Assembly (NCBI RefSeq): GCF_947498095.1
Contig: NZ_CANMJE010000002.1
Location: forward strand, 310,001-374,000
Source: an uncultured Shimia sp.
GTDB lineage: Bacteria > Pseudomonadota > Alphaproteobacteria > Rhodobacterales > Rhodobacteraceae
Direction of reading: 5' to 3'
Length of the DNA stretch: 64,000 nucleotides
This document shows, piece after piece, positions 1 through 9,051 of this stretch. The notes under the pieces are model-generated. The model did not search any database and was not told the origin of the DNA. It worked only from the letters and a program-made list of their open reading frames with translations. Both the position numbers and the translations under genes were made by a program. Every line of letters starts with the position of its first letter. The first letter of the stretch is position 1.

Positions 1-46
1 AGGACGTGTTTAGCCGCCCCTAGGCACTGTAACCCCCAAGAATAGT

Positions 47-75
47 AAAAGCCCGCGGTATCAGCGCGGGCTTTT
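47..75 (-). terminator. Rho-independent terminator of cvpA
   Basis: A perfect 11 bp inverted repeat (47-57 with 65-75) encloses a 7 nt loop. The arms end in AAAA on the left and TTTT on the right, so the hairpin can stop transcription from either side. It lies 25 bases past the cvpA stop codon on the minus strand. Confidence 0.85.
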
Positions 76-99
76 GTATTTGAGGGTAGGAACGATTGC

Positions 100-651
100 C
101 TATTCGCAGCTGCCCACCAGATCCTCATATTGCTGGGTGATCCAACCCAGCGCCTGCGCCGGGTCGCGTTCTTCGATCTGGCCTGTGATGCGGCTAAAGA
201 CCTTGGCTGACCGGCTGTCGTCCACCATTGGGAATGTCTGTGAGGTTGCCACGGTCTCGTAAACGAAAAATGCAATGGCGACCAACAGGATGCCGCGCAG
301 AACTCCGAACAAGAACCCCATGCCCTGATCCAATCCGCCGAGCGCCGAGCGCTGGACGAGGGAAGAGAACAATGGTGTGAACAGTGAGACAACGACCAGT
401 GCCAGTGCGAACACTGCCGCAAAGGACGCGATCACTGACAATTCGCAGCTTTCGCCCAGAAAATCGCCGACGACCGGGATCTCTTTGACCAGAGGCACGA
501 CGCGTGGCGCAAAGATGAATGCAAGCACAGCGGCAGCGATCCATCCCACGATGGCCATGCCCTCGCGCACAAGCCCCCGGCTATAGGCCAGTAGGGCCGA
601 GACGATGATGACACCAGCCACCACGCCGTCAATCAGTGTAAAACCTTCCAT
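100..651 (-). CDS. cvpA: CvpA family membrane protein
   Basis: This 183-residue protein matches the CvpA (colicin V production) family in length and layout. Four hydrophobic segments are visible (about residues 7-22, 33-50, 70-95 and 113-130) followed by a polar C-terminal tail of about 45 residues. The N-terminal stretch with MEGFTLIDGVV and the Arg-Gly-Leu-Val-Arg-Glu segment near residue 25 are typical. In many bacteria the family is linked to envelope integrity and lies near purF; here it is downstream of radA on the same strand, 32 bases apart, so it is likely cotranscribed. The molecular function of the family is not settled. Confidence 0.9.
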   Translation of the reverse strand: MEGFTLIDGVVAGVIIVSALLAYSRGLVREGMAIVGWIAAAVLAFIFAPRVVPLVKEIPVVGDFLGESCELSVIASFAAVFALALVVVSLFTPLFSSLVQRSALGGLDQGMGFLFGVLRGILLVAIAFFVYETVATSQTFPMVDDSRSAKVFSRITGQIEERDPAQALGWITQQYEDLVGSCE

Positions 652-683
652 GCGCTTTCCGTATCCTTGAGCCCACCTGGGCC

Positions 684-2051
684 TTAACCTGCACCAAACA
701 CCTCACCAACAAAAGTGGTCAAATCTCCCATTCGGTTCAGCGATATGCCGCTGGTTTCCGGAGTCTTGCCACCTTTCGGAGCGATTGCGGACGTGAAACC
801 AAGTTTTTGCGCTTCTTTCAACCTGTTTTCTGTCTGGCCGACCGCCCGAAGGGCACCTGAGAGGCTGATTTCGCCAAAAACAACAGTGTCAGCGGGCAAA
901 GCAGCATCTTCCCGCGCAGACAAAAGGGCGGCTGCCACGGCGAGATCGGCGGCGGGTTCATTGATTTTCATGCCACCGGCCACGTTCAGGTAGACGTCCA
1001 GCCCGGTAAAGGGGACGCCACAGCGCGCTTCCAAAACCGCCAGGATCATGGCGAGGCGTCCACTGTCCCATCCCACAACGGTGCGCCGGGGTTGAGAGTG
1101 TGGAGAGGGCGCAACAAGGGCCTGCAGTTCGATCAGGACTGGGCGGGTGCCTTCGATCCCGGCAAAGACCACGCTTCCAGGGCTGGGTTCCCCTCGGTCC
1201 GAGAGGAACAGCGCCGAGGGGTTGGTGACCTCGGCCAAACCTTTGCCGGTCATCTCGAAAACGCCAATCTCGTCAGCAGGACCAAAGCGGTTCTTGACCG
1301 CGCGCAGGATTCTGAACTGGTGGCCTCGTTCGCCCTCAAAGTAGAGAACGGTGTCGACCATGTGTTCGACCACGCGGGGGCCGGCAATCTGACCTTCCTT
1401 GGTGACGTGCCCCACAAGGATCACGGCCATATTCTTGCGTTTGGCAAAACTTGTCAGCTCATGCGCGGCTGCGCGCACCTGTGAGACGCTGCCCGGCGCG
1501 CTGCCGACGTTGTCGGACCACATAGTCTGGATGGAATCAATGATGGCCAGTTGCGGCTTTTCGGCCTCGAGCGTGGTCAGGATATCGCGCAGATTGGTCT
1601 CGGTTGCCAATTGCACGGGCGCCGAGGTCAAATCCAGCCGTTGCGCCCGCATGCGGACCTGAGCGCTGGCCTCTTCGCCCGACACATAAAGGGTCTTGAG
1701 GCCCTGTTTGGCGAAATTTGCCGCCGCCTGAAGCAATAGCGTGGATTTCCCGATGCCGGGATCTCCGCCCACAAGCACCGCACTGGCAGGCACCAACCCG
1801 CCACCCAGAACCCGGTCCAATTCCGCCAAGCCACTATTGGTGCGCGGGGGCGGAGTTTCCTCGGTTCGCAGATCGGTCAGGGTGATCGAGCGACCCTTGC
1901 TGCTGCCCAGACTGGCCGCGGCGGGGCCTGCCGACAGGGGCGTGTCCTCGACAATGGTGTTCCACTCGCCACAGGCGTCACACCGCCCGGACCATTTGTT
2001 GGTGATATTGCCGCACGCGGTGCAGGAGAACTGGGTTTTTGATTTTGCCAT
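684..2051 (-). CDS. radA: DNA repair protein RadA
   Basis: RadA is a RecA-like ATPase/helicase acting in branch migration and recombinational repair in the cytoplasm. The N-terminus carries a four-cysteine zinc finger (CTACG and CDACG), followed by Walker A GGDPGIGKST, the RadA-specific KNRFG motif near residue 255, and a C-terminal Lon-protease-like domain. I place the start at ATG 2051 (MAKSKTQFSC); a GTG at 2069 in the same frame overlaps the preceding stop codon but adds residues not typical of the family. The paqA-like gene lies directly upstream with its stop codon at 2069, so the two are probably transcribed together. Confidence 0.95.
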   Translation of the reverse strand: MAKSKTQFSCTACGNITNKWSGRCDACGEWNTIVEDTPLSAGPAAASLGSSKGRSITLTDLRTEETPPPRTNSGLAELDRVLGGGLVPASAVLVGGDPGIGKSTLLLQAAANFAKQGLKTLYVSGEEASAQVRMRAQRLDLTSAPVQLATETNLRDILTTLEAEKPQLAIIDSIQTMWSDNVGSAPGSVSQVRAAAHELTSFAKRKNMAVILVGHVTKEGQIAGPRVVEHMVDTVLYFEGERGHQFRILRAVKNRFGPADEIGVFEMTGKGLAEVTNPSALFLSDRGEPSPGSVVFAGIEGTRPVLIELQALVAPSPHSQPRRTVVGWDSGRLAMILAVLEARCGVPFTGLDVYLNVAGGMKINEPAADLAVAAALLSAREDAALPADTVVFGEISLSGALRAVGQTENRLKEAQKLGFTSAIAPKGGKTPETSGISLNRMGDLTTFVGEVFGAG

Positions 2052-2068
2052 GTTCTCGTTTTGGACCA

Positions 2069-2494
2069 CTACCGCTTGCGCGTCAAATGGCTAATGCCGA
2101 TTGAGGCCAGAACACAGGCCGTAAAGAGATAAAGTCCCCAGCCGGTTTCCACGGTGACGTAGCCCGTCCCTTTGACCAGCACGACGTAAAGCGCGATCAG
2201 GAAGACGTCGGCCATCGCAAGTTTCCCGAGGATTTCCAGCGCAGGCAGCACCCGCCGCCGCATTTGCCCAAAGTGAATGAGCGCCAGACCAATGGTCTTC
2301 ATGTAAGGCGCAAAAATCGCAAAGAAGGTGACCAACAACGCCAGCGCCGGGTCCGTGTCCCATAAGGATTGCAGGCCTGAGATGATCGAGATTTCTGACA
2401 ACCCGAAGATCGGCAAAAGCCCGGCCCGCAACAGCGGAGCAAACCACGCGATGGGAAACAGGATCAAGAGGGCAAGGTTGGCGATACGCAGCAT
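2069..2494 (-). CDS. Paraquat-inducible protein A family membrane protein
   Basis: A 141-residue polytopic membrane protein with about four hydrophobic helices and the short loop Ser-Leu-Trp-Asp-Thr-Asp typical of the short PqiA-like proteins of alphaproteobacteria. PqiA relatives are inner-membrane partners of MCE lipid-transport proteins in enterobacteria; this one stands alone with no MCE gene beside it, so its role is open. The stop codon abuts radA, suggesting an operon with the DNA repair gene. Confidence 0.75.
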   Translation of the reverse strand: MLRIANLALLILFPIAWFAPLLRAGLLPIFGLSEISIISGLQSLWDTDPALALLVTFFAIFAPYMKTIGLALIHFGQMRRRVLPALEILGKLAMADVFLIALYVVLVKGTGYVTVETGWGLYLFTACVLASIGISHLTRKR

Positions 2495-2589
2495 ATGTGC
2501 ACTTTCGATAGTGTTTTGGCGACCTAGTCACGATTGACGCGCGCCTCAAGCCGTCCCAATGGGGAAAATCGCGCACTCTGCGCCACGCC

Positions 2590-2976
2590 TTAGTGCATAA
2601 AGTTGACCTGACTAAGCACAAGTCCCGCAAAACACACAGCGCCCCACAACAGTGCCGTCACAATCGCGAGCCAGCGAAAGCGTTGCCCCTCGGGCCATTT
2701 GATCACCGCCAAAATCAAGCCAAGCGCCATCAAACCCGCGACTGCCAAAAGCGTCGCATCGCCGGACAGTCCAGGAGGGATCCAGTCGAGATCGGGCAGG
2801 TCGATCCCGATGTCATATTGAAACTCCCAAAGCATGATCAGGCCCATGTAAACTGCAAGCCCCATAAGAGCACTGCCGATAAGCCGCCGGGTTTTCAGCA
2901 TGACATAGCCGAAATAGGCGGTCAGAGCGGTGACCACGGGCGGTACAAATAGAATGAGAATGCCGAGAATGAGCAA
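2590..2976 (-). CDS. Small membrane protein of unknown function
   Basis: A 128-residue protein with four predicted transmembrane helices (about residues 2-22, 33-52, 72-90 and 101-121). Between helices 2 and 3 lies a polar loop rich in Asp and Pro. I do not recognise a family. The start is TTG 2976 with a G-rich stretch about 9 bases upstream; no ATG fits the first helix, so the exact start is uncertain. It lies 95 bases upstream of the paqA-like gene on the same strand. Confidence 0.6.
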   Translation of the reverse strand: MLILGILILFVPPVVTALTAYFGYVMLKTRRLIGSALMGLAVYMGLIMLWEFQYDIGIDLPDLDWIPPGLSGDATLLAVAGLMALGLILAVIKWPEGQRFRWLAIVTALLWGAVCFAGLVLSQVNFMH

Positions 2977-3207
2977 AACAAGACCCCCACGTCAATCATC
3001 GTCTGGATAGAAGATGACACTCTCCTGCTGGATTGTCGATTGATGGCTGCGTGGTGTGACCGCAGTAGTCAAGTTAGGAGGAAGCAGAGCAAAAATTTTG
3101 GAAGTCTTTTCAAGTGACTTCGAGCTCAGTTGGTGCTTGGAAAGGCCCTAATTAGAGCAAAAGACTGTTGCTACGTATAACGCCGCACACGTGGAGGCGT
3201 ATGTGCC

Positions 3208-3954
3208 TCATCTTACCGCCTCAATCGGTCCCTCTGCGCTGCCGGAGATGAATTGCTCCAGATAGGGATCGCCAGAGTTGTCCATCTGGCCTACCGGGCC
3301 GGTCCATTGGATCACGCCGTCATGTAGCATGGCGACCTTGTCGGCGATGGCGCGGACAGATGTCATGTCGTGGGTGATGGTCATTGCTGTGGCGCCCATT
3401 TCCACAACAATTTCGCGGATCAACTCGTTGATAACCCCGGACATAATCGGATCGAGTCCGGTGGTGGGTTCGTCGAAAAAGATGATCTCGGGTTCTGCCG
3501 CAATCGCGCGGGCAAGGCCCACGCGTTTTTGCATGCCGCCGGACAGCTCAGAGGGGAAGAGGTCGGCAACATCGGGTGTCAGCCCGACGCGGCGCAGTTT
3601 CTCAACAGCGATCTCGCGTGCCTCGTCCTTGGGGCGCTTCAGCGAGCCACGCAACAGGCGGAAGGCCACGTTTTGCCAGACGGTCAGGGAATCGAACAGC
3701 GCGCCGCCCTGAAACAACATGCCAAAGCGGGCGAGAAAGGCGTCCCGGTCGCCCTGGGTGGCGTCCTTGCCGTCAACGGTGATGGTGCCGCTGTCAGGGG
3801 TGATCAGGCCCAGAACGGATTTCAGCGCCACGGATTTGCCAGTGCCGGACCCGCCAATGATCACCATCGATTCACCCTTAGGGATCTCAAGGTTGACCCC
3901 CTGCAGAACCCGTTTGGGGCCGAAAGATTTATGAACGTCGGTAAAGGTAATCAT
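3208..3954 (-). CDS. mlaF: MlaF-like ABC transporter ATP-binding protein
   Basis: This 248-residue ABC ATPase has Walker A GGSGTGKS near residue 35, signature LSGGMQKRVGLARA near residue 138 and Walker B IIFFDEPTTGLDP. The GGMQKR form of the signature is typical of the Ttg2A/MlaF group, which moves phospholipids between inner and outer membranes to keep outer-membrane lipid asymmetry. It overlaps the permease gene upstream by 4 bases (ATGA), so the two are translationally coupled. The substrate-binding MCE subunit MlaD, which often follows, is not present next to it; the next gene downstream is unrelated. Confidence 0.88.
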   Translation of the reverse strand: MITFTDVHKSFGPKRVLQGVNLEIPKGESMVIIGGSGTGKSVALKSVLGLITPDSGTITVDGKDATQGDRDAFLARFGMLFQGGALFDSLTVWQNVAFRLLRGSLKRPKDEAREIAVEKLRRVGLTPDVADLFPSELSGGMQKRVGLARAIAAEPEIIFFDEPTTGLDPIMSGVINELIREIVVEMGATAMTITHDMTSVRAIADKVAMLHDGVIQWTGPVGQMDNSGDPYLEQFISGSAEGPIEAVR

Positions 3955-4733
3955 GTGGTGAAAAACAACGATGTGAGCAGGAAGTTCGCGGCGAGGATCA
4001 GAACGGCAGCGGCTTGAACCGATGCTTTGGTGGCACGACCCACGCCTTGGGCGCCACGGCCAGAGTTCATGCCGTAATAGCAGCCCATCGTCGCGGCGAT
4101 GCCACCGAAGACTGCACCTTTGATGAGGGACGAGATGATGTCAGATTGTTGAAGAAAATCAACGGTGTTACGGACGTAAGTTGAAGGGTTGAAGCCCAGC
4201 TGCTGTGTGCCGACCAAAAAGCCGCCGTAGATGCCGATGATGTCGCCGATTGCCACCAGCACCGGCACTACAAGGATTGCGGCCAAGAGCCTTGGCGCGG
4301 TCAGGTATTTCATCGGATGGGTGGAAAGGGTTGTCAACGCGTCGATCTGTTCGGTCACTTTCATCGTAGCGATCTCAGCCGCAATTGACGAGGTCACGCG
4401 GGCGGCAACCATGAGGCCTACAAGCACAGGGCCCAACTCGCGCACCATGCCGATGGCGACGATCTGCGGCACCACAGCTTCGGCCGAAAACCGGCTGCCA
4501 CCGTCAAAGATTTGCAACGCCAAGGCACCGCCAGTGAAGATGGCGGTCAGACCGACAACGGGCAGTGAGAGCCAGCCGATGTTCAACAGCGCCATTGCAA
4601 ACTCACGGCCATAAAACGGCGGGCGGAAGATGTGGGTGATGGCCGAAACCGCAAAAATCGTCACCTGTCCGATCAGCGCAAACAAGGCCATCGTTGCGCG
4701 CCCGAGTGCGGCAAGAGGGGCAGTCAGGATCAT
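3951..4733 (-). CDS. mlaE: MlaE-like ABC transporter permease
   Basis: A 260-residue membrane protein of the MlaE/Ttg2B permease family. The family signature region [12 protein letters not shown] near residue 100 and the conserved Glu-Gln-Ile-Asp-Ala-Leu motif near residue 130 are both seen, with five to six hydrophobic segments. It should form the membrane part of a phospholipid transporter with the ATPase encoded directly downstream. It overlaps the alr stop codon by 4 bases, so alr, mlaE and mlaF form one coupled transcript. Confidence 0.88.
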   Translation of the reverse strand: MILTAPLAALGRATMALFALIGQVTIFAVSAITHIFRPPFYGREFAMALLNIGWLSLPVVGLTAIFTGGALALQIFDGGSRFSAEAVVPQIVAIGMVRELGPVLVGLMVAARVTSSIAAEIATMKVTEQIDALTTLSTHPMKYLTAPRLLAAILVVPVLVAIGDIIGIYGGFLVGTQQLGFNPSTYVRNTVDFLQQSDIISSLIKGAVFGGIAATMGCYYGMNSGRGAQGVGRATKASVQAAAVLILAANFLLTSLFFTT

Positions 4734-5764
4734 GATTTGTACCGCCGTCCATAGCGTGCGCCCAGCGACGTCAGGATTTCATAGCCTATTGTGCCCGCCG
4801 CTTCGGCCACGGTGTCCACCGATTGATGCGTACCCAACAGCTGCAGGCTTGTGGGCTCTTCATCAAGGTCGGTGACATCGACGCCAATCATGTCCATCGA
4901 GATACGTCCGATGACTTTGCAAGGGTCATCCTGCGCGTGCAGAACTGCGTTTTCGCCCATGGCACGGAGGATGCCATCGGCATAACCGGCCGCAATGGTT
5001 GCGACTCGGCTTGGGCGCTCTGCAAGCCATGTATTTGAGTATCCCACGCTTTCTCCCGGTTCGACATCCCGTATCTGGATCACGGGAAGGTCGAGCTGTG
5101 CGACCGGTGTCGCATCAACAAAGGGCAGGCCCCCATAGAGGCCCACACCGGGGCGCGTGAGGTCAAAGTGATAGTCATCCCCCAACAGGATGCCGCCCGT
5201 GGCCGCAAGCGAGCGGGGCACGTCCAGCCCGTCCGTCATCTCGTGGAAAGCTGCCAGTTGGCGCGGGTTCATCGGATGCTCTGGATCGTCAGCACAGGCC
5301 AGATGCGACATCAGCAGCGTTGGTCCCATTTCCAAGGCAATGTCTTTCAGAGCGTCCCATTCGGCGGGCTCCATGCCCAGTCGGTTCATACCGGTATCAA
5401 GCTGCACGCCAAAGGGCGTGTTGGGCAGGGCCTCAAAATGGCGCAGCATCTGCTCGGCGCTGTTCAGCATCGGGGTCAGAGTCATGTCCGCGATCATATC
5501 AGTGTCACCGGACATATGACCGGAAAAGACGTTGATTTCCGGCCCCGGGCCCAAAGCTTCGCGCAAAGACGCACCTTCTTCGGTTGCGGCCACGAAAAAA
5601 CGGGTGACACCAGCTTGCAAAAGCGCGCGTGCCACACGGTCGGCGCCCAACCCATACCCATCGGCCTTGACCACGGCAGCGGTTTCGCAGGCGGTCATCG
5701 CATCAAGCGCGCGCCAGTTGTCGATCAGGGCGGGGAGGTCAATTGTCAGGGTCGCGGTAGCCAT
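4730..5764 (-). CDS. alr: Alanine racemase
   Basis: Alanine racemase converts L-alanine to D-alanine for peptidoglycan with pyridoxal phosphate as cofactor. The cofactor lysine lies in [11 protein letters not shown] near residue 33, and the second catalytic base is Tyr in SVGYSNTW near residue 243. The 344 residues fit the single-domain length of alphaproteobacterial Alr. It heads the coupled alr-mlaE-mlaF unit; the shared theme is the cell envelope. Confidence 0.93.
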   Translation of the reverse strand: MATATLTIDLPALIDNWRALDAMTACETAAVVKADGYGLGADRVARALLQAGVTRFFVAATEEGASLREALGPGPEINVFSGHMSGDTDMIADMTLTPMLNSAEQMLRHFEALPNTPFGVQLDTGMNRLGMEPAEWDALKDIALEMGPTLLMSHLACADDPEHPMNPRQLAAFHEMTDGLDVPRSLAATGGILLGDDYHFDLTRPGVGLYGGLPFVDATPVAQLDLPVIQIRDVEPGESVGYSNTWLAERPSRVATIAAGYADGILRAMGENAVLHAQDDPCKVIGRISMDMIGVDVTDLDEEPTSLQLLGTHQSVDTVAEAAGTIGYEILTSLGARYGRRYKS

Positions 5765-5823
5765 GAGGGTTTGTCGAACGCGTGGGCGTTGAGGTCAAGG
5801 GGGAAAGCCACGCAATCGGTGTC

Positions 5824-6768
5824 TCAGGGCGCACCCTTGTGGGCGTCATAGGCGGCTTCCAACTCGCCACGTAGAAAATCGTCAAAGCCGATCGGTTGGA
5901 ACCGCGCGGTTCCTGTGCCCGGTTGCGGTGAGATCTCTGTAGCGACGTTTGGGTCATAGAAGAACGGGCAGGAATAGCGCTCGCGGCCCGACCTGTTGAT
6001 GACACGGTGGGGCGTCGACAAAAGCCGACCGTTTGAAAGACGATGCAGCATATCACCAACATTGACCACAAAACTGCCGGGAATGCGCGGCGCATCCACC
6101 CAATTGCCTGCGGGGGTGCGTACCTGCAGGCCGCCAACATCGTCCTGAGCCAATATCGTCAAACAGCCAAAATCAGTATGTGGGGCTGACCCAAATAAAT
6201 CATCTGGGGCCTGTGCAGGGGCTGGTGGATAGTGCAACAGGCGCAGCCAAGTTGTCGGGGTCTCAAACGCAAACATAATCGACAGATCGGTCACGCCCGC
6301 GGCCTGCAAAGCAACCTGCATCAGCGCATAGCCCAGCTGCGAAAGGGCCTGGGTGTAAGCCTCAAGTACACCGCGAAATTCGGGCAGGTCGGGCCATTGG
6401 TTGGGGCCAGAAAGAAATTGGCCGGGAATTTCAACGGCATCCTCGCGCATCATCATAAAGCTGGCGGACTGGTTGGGTTTGGTGACTTCGGCCAGCGTGG
6501 AATTGACATCGGTCGAGGTGTCGATGGGGATATAGCCGCGGTGGTTTCGATCAACGCTAATGGCCATTTTTGCGTCCATCGGCAGGGCGTGAAACCTTCG
6601 GGACGCGTCAAACACCGCCTCAACCAGCGCCGGGTCGATGCCGTGGTTGACGATGTAGCCAAAGCCGGTTGTGCCATAGGCCTTGCGAAAGGCATCAATC
6701 AGGGTGGTCTGATCGCCATCGTACAGGGCCGAGGCGTCAATTACAGGAATATCTGTGAACTCTGTCAT
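5824..6768 (-). CDS. Isopenicillin-N-synthase-type 2OG-Fe(II) oxygenase
   Basis: A 314-residue member of the 2-oxoglutarate/Fe(II) dioxygenase superfamily. The N-terminal DIOX_N part (IPVIDASAL...) precedes the jelly-roll core with the iron ligands HTD (in APHTDFGCLTIL) and a distal His (in TPHRVIN), and the RYSCPFF segment carrying the Arg/Ser oxoacid-binding pair. The start ATG 6768 follows GGAGAG; an in-frame codon at 6789 is less likely. Homologues in proteobacteria are annotated broadly and the substrate cannot be told from sequence. It lies upstream of alr on the same strand, 59 bases away. Confidence 0.85.
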   Translation of the reverse strand: MTEFTDIPVIDASALYDGDQTTLIDAFRKAYGTTGFGYIVNHGIDPALVEAVFDASRRFHALPMDAKMAISVDRNHRGYIPIDTSTDVNSTLAEVTKPNQSASFMMMREDAVEIPGQFLSGPNQWPDLPEFRGVLEAYTQALSQLGYALMQVALQAAGVTDLSIMFAFETPTTWLRLLHYPPAPAQAPDDLFGSAPHTDFGCLTILAQDDVGGLQVRTPAGNWVDAPRIPGSFVVNVGDMLHRLSNGRLLSTPHRVINRSGRERYSCPFFYDPNVATEISPQPGTGTARFQPIGFDDFLRGELEAAYDAHKGAP

Positions 6769-6935
6769 GGTCTTCTCTCCGTTTTCCAAAAGGGTGGCGA
6801 ACAGAGAGTGTGCTATCCCGCAAAGCGTTTGCGACGGAAACCGAAGTGGCGGGGCAGGGTCGCCCGTTCAAAGAAAAGACATGAGTGTGCCATGACGCGA
6901 GTTGAACGCGCCCGAGGGCGGTCCGTCAAGCCTCT

Positions 6936-7343
6936 TCAGTAGAGGGTAACGTCTGATCGACCGAAATACTCAGCAAGTCGCGTTTCAAGTGAACCGACAT
7001 GCAATTCCAGCTTGTGACCGTCCGGGTCGAGGAAATAGAGCGAGGCGCCTTCCGAGGTGTTGTCTTTCCACAAGAGGGCCCGTGCGGAAATCTGAGCAGA
7101 CAGGGCCTCGAAATCCTCTTGTGCGCAGTCCAGAGCAACATGGCTATCATCGTCCCGTCGCGTTGGGTGCCCTTGCTCAAGACACAGCCAAAGCGGGCCG
7201 ATTTCGACATACGCCCCACGCGTCCACTTTGCGCGAAGAGTGGCATTCAACGCATTGGTATAAAATGAAATAGATCGATTCAAATCTGCGCAAACCAGGG
7301 TGATGTGGTTCACCCCGCGCAGGCTTGGTTGACTTGGTGTCAT
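6936..7343 (-). CDS. fosA: FosA-type fosfomycin glutathione transferase
   Basis: A 135-residue vicinal oxygen chelate protein. Against the FosA pattern the metal ligands His13, His68 and Glu113 are present, and so are residues known to contact fosfomycin or the potassium ion: Thr15, Tyr45, Trp52, Lys93, Ser97, Ser101, Tyr103 and Arg122. FosA enzymes open the fosfomycin epoxide with glutathione. The full residue set separates it from general glyoxalase/dioxygenase relatives. Its ATG overlaps the dnaB stop (TGATG), so it is translated from the dnaB transcript. A native role other than resistance is possible. Confidence 0.82.
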   Translation of the reverse strand: MTPSQPSLRGVNHITLVCADLNRSISFYTNALNATLRAKWTRGAYVEIGPLWLCLEQGHPTRRDDDSHVALDCAQEDFEALSAQISARALLWKDNTSEGASLYFLDPDGHKLELHVGSLETRLAEYFGRSDVTLY

Positions 7344-8830
7344 CAGAAGCTGTCGTCGGAGGGCTGTTGCCAGGACTTGGCCAAGTTGCCGAACCGGGTG
7401 AACTGCGCCTCAAAACTGAGGTCTACAGTGCCGATGGGACCGTGACGCTGCTTGCCGACGATAACTTCGGCTTTGCCGTGCAGGCTCTCCATCGCCTCAA
7501 CCCATTCTGCCATGCGCTCAAGTTCGTGATCGCCGGGCTTTTCGCGTTCTTTGTAGTATTCCTCGCGGAACACGAACATCACCACGTCGGCATCCTGTTC
7601 GATTGATCCCGATTCCCGCAAGTCCGACAGCATCGGGCGTTTGTCGTCGCGGCTTTCGACCTGACGTGACAGCTGCGACAGAGCGATCACGGGGATGTTC
7701 AGCTCTTTGGCGATGGCCTTCATGCCCATCGAAATCTCGGCGATCTCGTTAACGCGGTTCTCAGATGTACCGCGGCAAAGCTGCAGATAGTCGATGATCA
7801 GCACGTCCAGACCATGAGTCCGCTTGAGACGGCGCGCACGGGCCGCGAGCTGCGAAATCGGCAGGGCTGGGGTGTCGTCGATAAAAAGCGGGCAGGCCTC
7901 AAGCTCTTTGGCGGCATCGACAAAGCGACGAAACTCGCCTTCGGTCAGATCACCCTGACGAATTTTATGCGAGGAAATCTCAGATGCTTCCGCAAGGATA
8001 CGCGCGGCAAGCTGTTCAGCACTCATCTCAAGTGAAAAAAAACCCACGACGCCACCGTCAATCGCACCTTCGCTGCCGTCACTTTTCAGACCCTTTTTAT
8101 AGGCCTTGGCGACGTTGAAGGCGATGTTAGTGGCAAGTGAGGTTTTGCCCATTGAAGGGCGACCGGCAAGGATCAGCAAATCCGAGGGGTGCAGACCGCC
8201 CAGCTGTTTGTCGAGATCAGTGAGCCCTGTGGACACACCTGCCATGCCGCCGCCACGCTCATAGGCTTGGTTGGTAACATTGACGGCCTCTGTCACAGCC
8301 TTGAGGAAGGACACGAAACCGCTGTCGGTTTTGCCCTGTTCCGAAAGCTTGTAGAGTGCCTGTTCCGCCTCGACGATCTGTTCTTTAGGCTCCAGCGCGA
8401 CATCGGCTTTCTGGGCGCGGGTCGTGATATCATTGCCAAGGCCGATCAATTCGCGTCGGATCGCCATGTCATAGATCATTTGCGCATAATCACGCGCGGC
8501 AAATGCTGAGATCGCGGCGCCAGCCAGGCGCGCAAGATAAGCCGGGCCGCCCAGCTCTTTAAGGCCCTCATCATCTTCAAGGAAGGTTTTCAGCGTCACA
8601 GGTGAAGCGAGGTTGTTGCGGGCGATGCGGGCCGAGGCAACTTCAAAAATACGTGCATGTACGGGGTCGTAGAAATGCTCGGCCTTGATGATTGCGGCAA
8701 TGCGGTCGTAGATATCGTTGTTGGTCAGGATCGCGCCCAGAAGCTGTTGTTCAGCCTCAATGGAGTGTGGCATCGGGTCTTCGGTTTCTGCCTCAGTGCC
8801 AGTTGCGTTGATATTCGCGATCTCGTTCAT
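7343..8830 (-). CDS. dnaB: Replicative DNA helicase
   Basis: DnaB is the hexameric replicative helicase. The N-terminal domain (about residues 15-125) begins with PHSIEAEQQLLGAIL, and the C-terminal RecA-like domain has Walker A GRPSMGKTS near residue 220, Walker B LIIDYLQL and the RESGSIEQDADVV segment. The ATG at 8830 follows GAGGGA by 5 bases; a GTG 12 bases earlier overlaps that ribosome site and is less likely. At 495 residues it has normal length. The upstream region carries a cluster of DnaA-box-like sites, and fosA overlaps the 3' end. Confidence 0.95.
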   Translation of the reverse strand: MNEIANINATGTEAETEDPMPHSIEAEQQLLGAILTNNDIYDRIAAIIKAEHFYDPVHARIFEVASARIARNNLASPVTLKTFLEDDEGLKELGGPAYLARLAGAAISAFAARDYAQMIYDMAIRRELIGLGNDITTRAQKADVALEPKEQIVEAEQALYKLSEQGKTDSGFVSFLKAVTEAVNVTNQAYERGGGMAGVSTGLTDLDKQLGGLHPSDLLILAGRPSMGKTSLATNIAFNVAKAYKKGLKSDGSEGAIDGGVVGFFSLEMSAEQLAARILAEASEISSHKIRQGDLTEGEFRRFVDAAKELEACPLFIDDTPALPISQLAARARRLKRTHGLDVLIIDYLQLCRGTSENRVNEIAEISMGMKAIAKELNIPVIALSQLSRQVESRDDKRPMLSDLRESGSIEQDADVVMFVFREEYYKEREKPGDHELERMAEWVEAMESLHGKAEVIVGKQRHGPIGTVDLSFEAQFTRFGNLAKSWQQPSDDSF

Positions 8831-8899
8831 TTTGTCCCTCACTGCCCTTGATCTCAGCTTCTAGACTACGCCGAGCGCGAAGGGCAAATTGTATGTTCC

Positions 8900-8976
8900 T
8901 GTGGACGATCTGTGGATAAGTCAGGGCTGTCGGTTATCTACCACATTTGGGGGCTGATAGATAGGATCTGTCCACA
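8900..8976 (-). promoter_or_regulatory. DnaA-box-like cluster upstream of dnaB
   Basis: Bases 8911-8919 are an exact reverse complement of the DnaA box TTATCCACA. A second site at 8900-8908 (reverse complement TCGTCCACA) and a third at 8968-8976 (CTGTCCACA) each differ at two positions. The cluster lies 70-146 bases upstream of the dnaB start, in the probable promoter region. DnaA control of dnaB is inferred only from this. Confidence 0.5.
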
Positions 8977-9051
8977 AATAGTGGTGTTAGGCGGGGGCGC
9001 GCCCATCCTGGCTTGGGTGGGTCGGACAAATTTATCCGACCTAAGAAGCAC

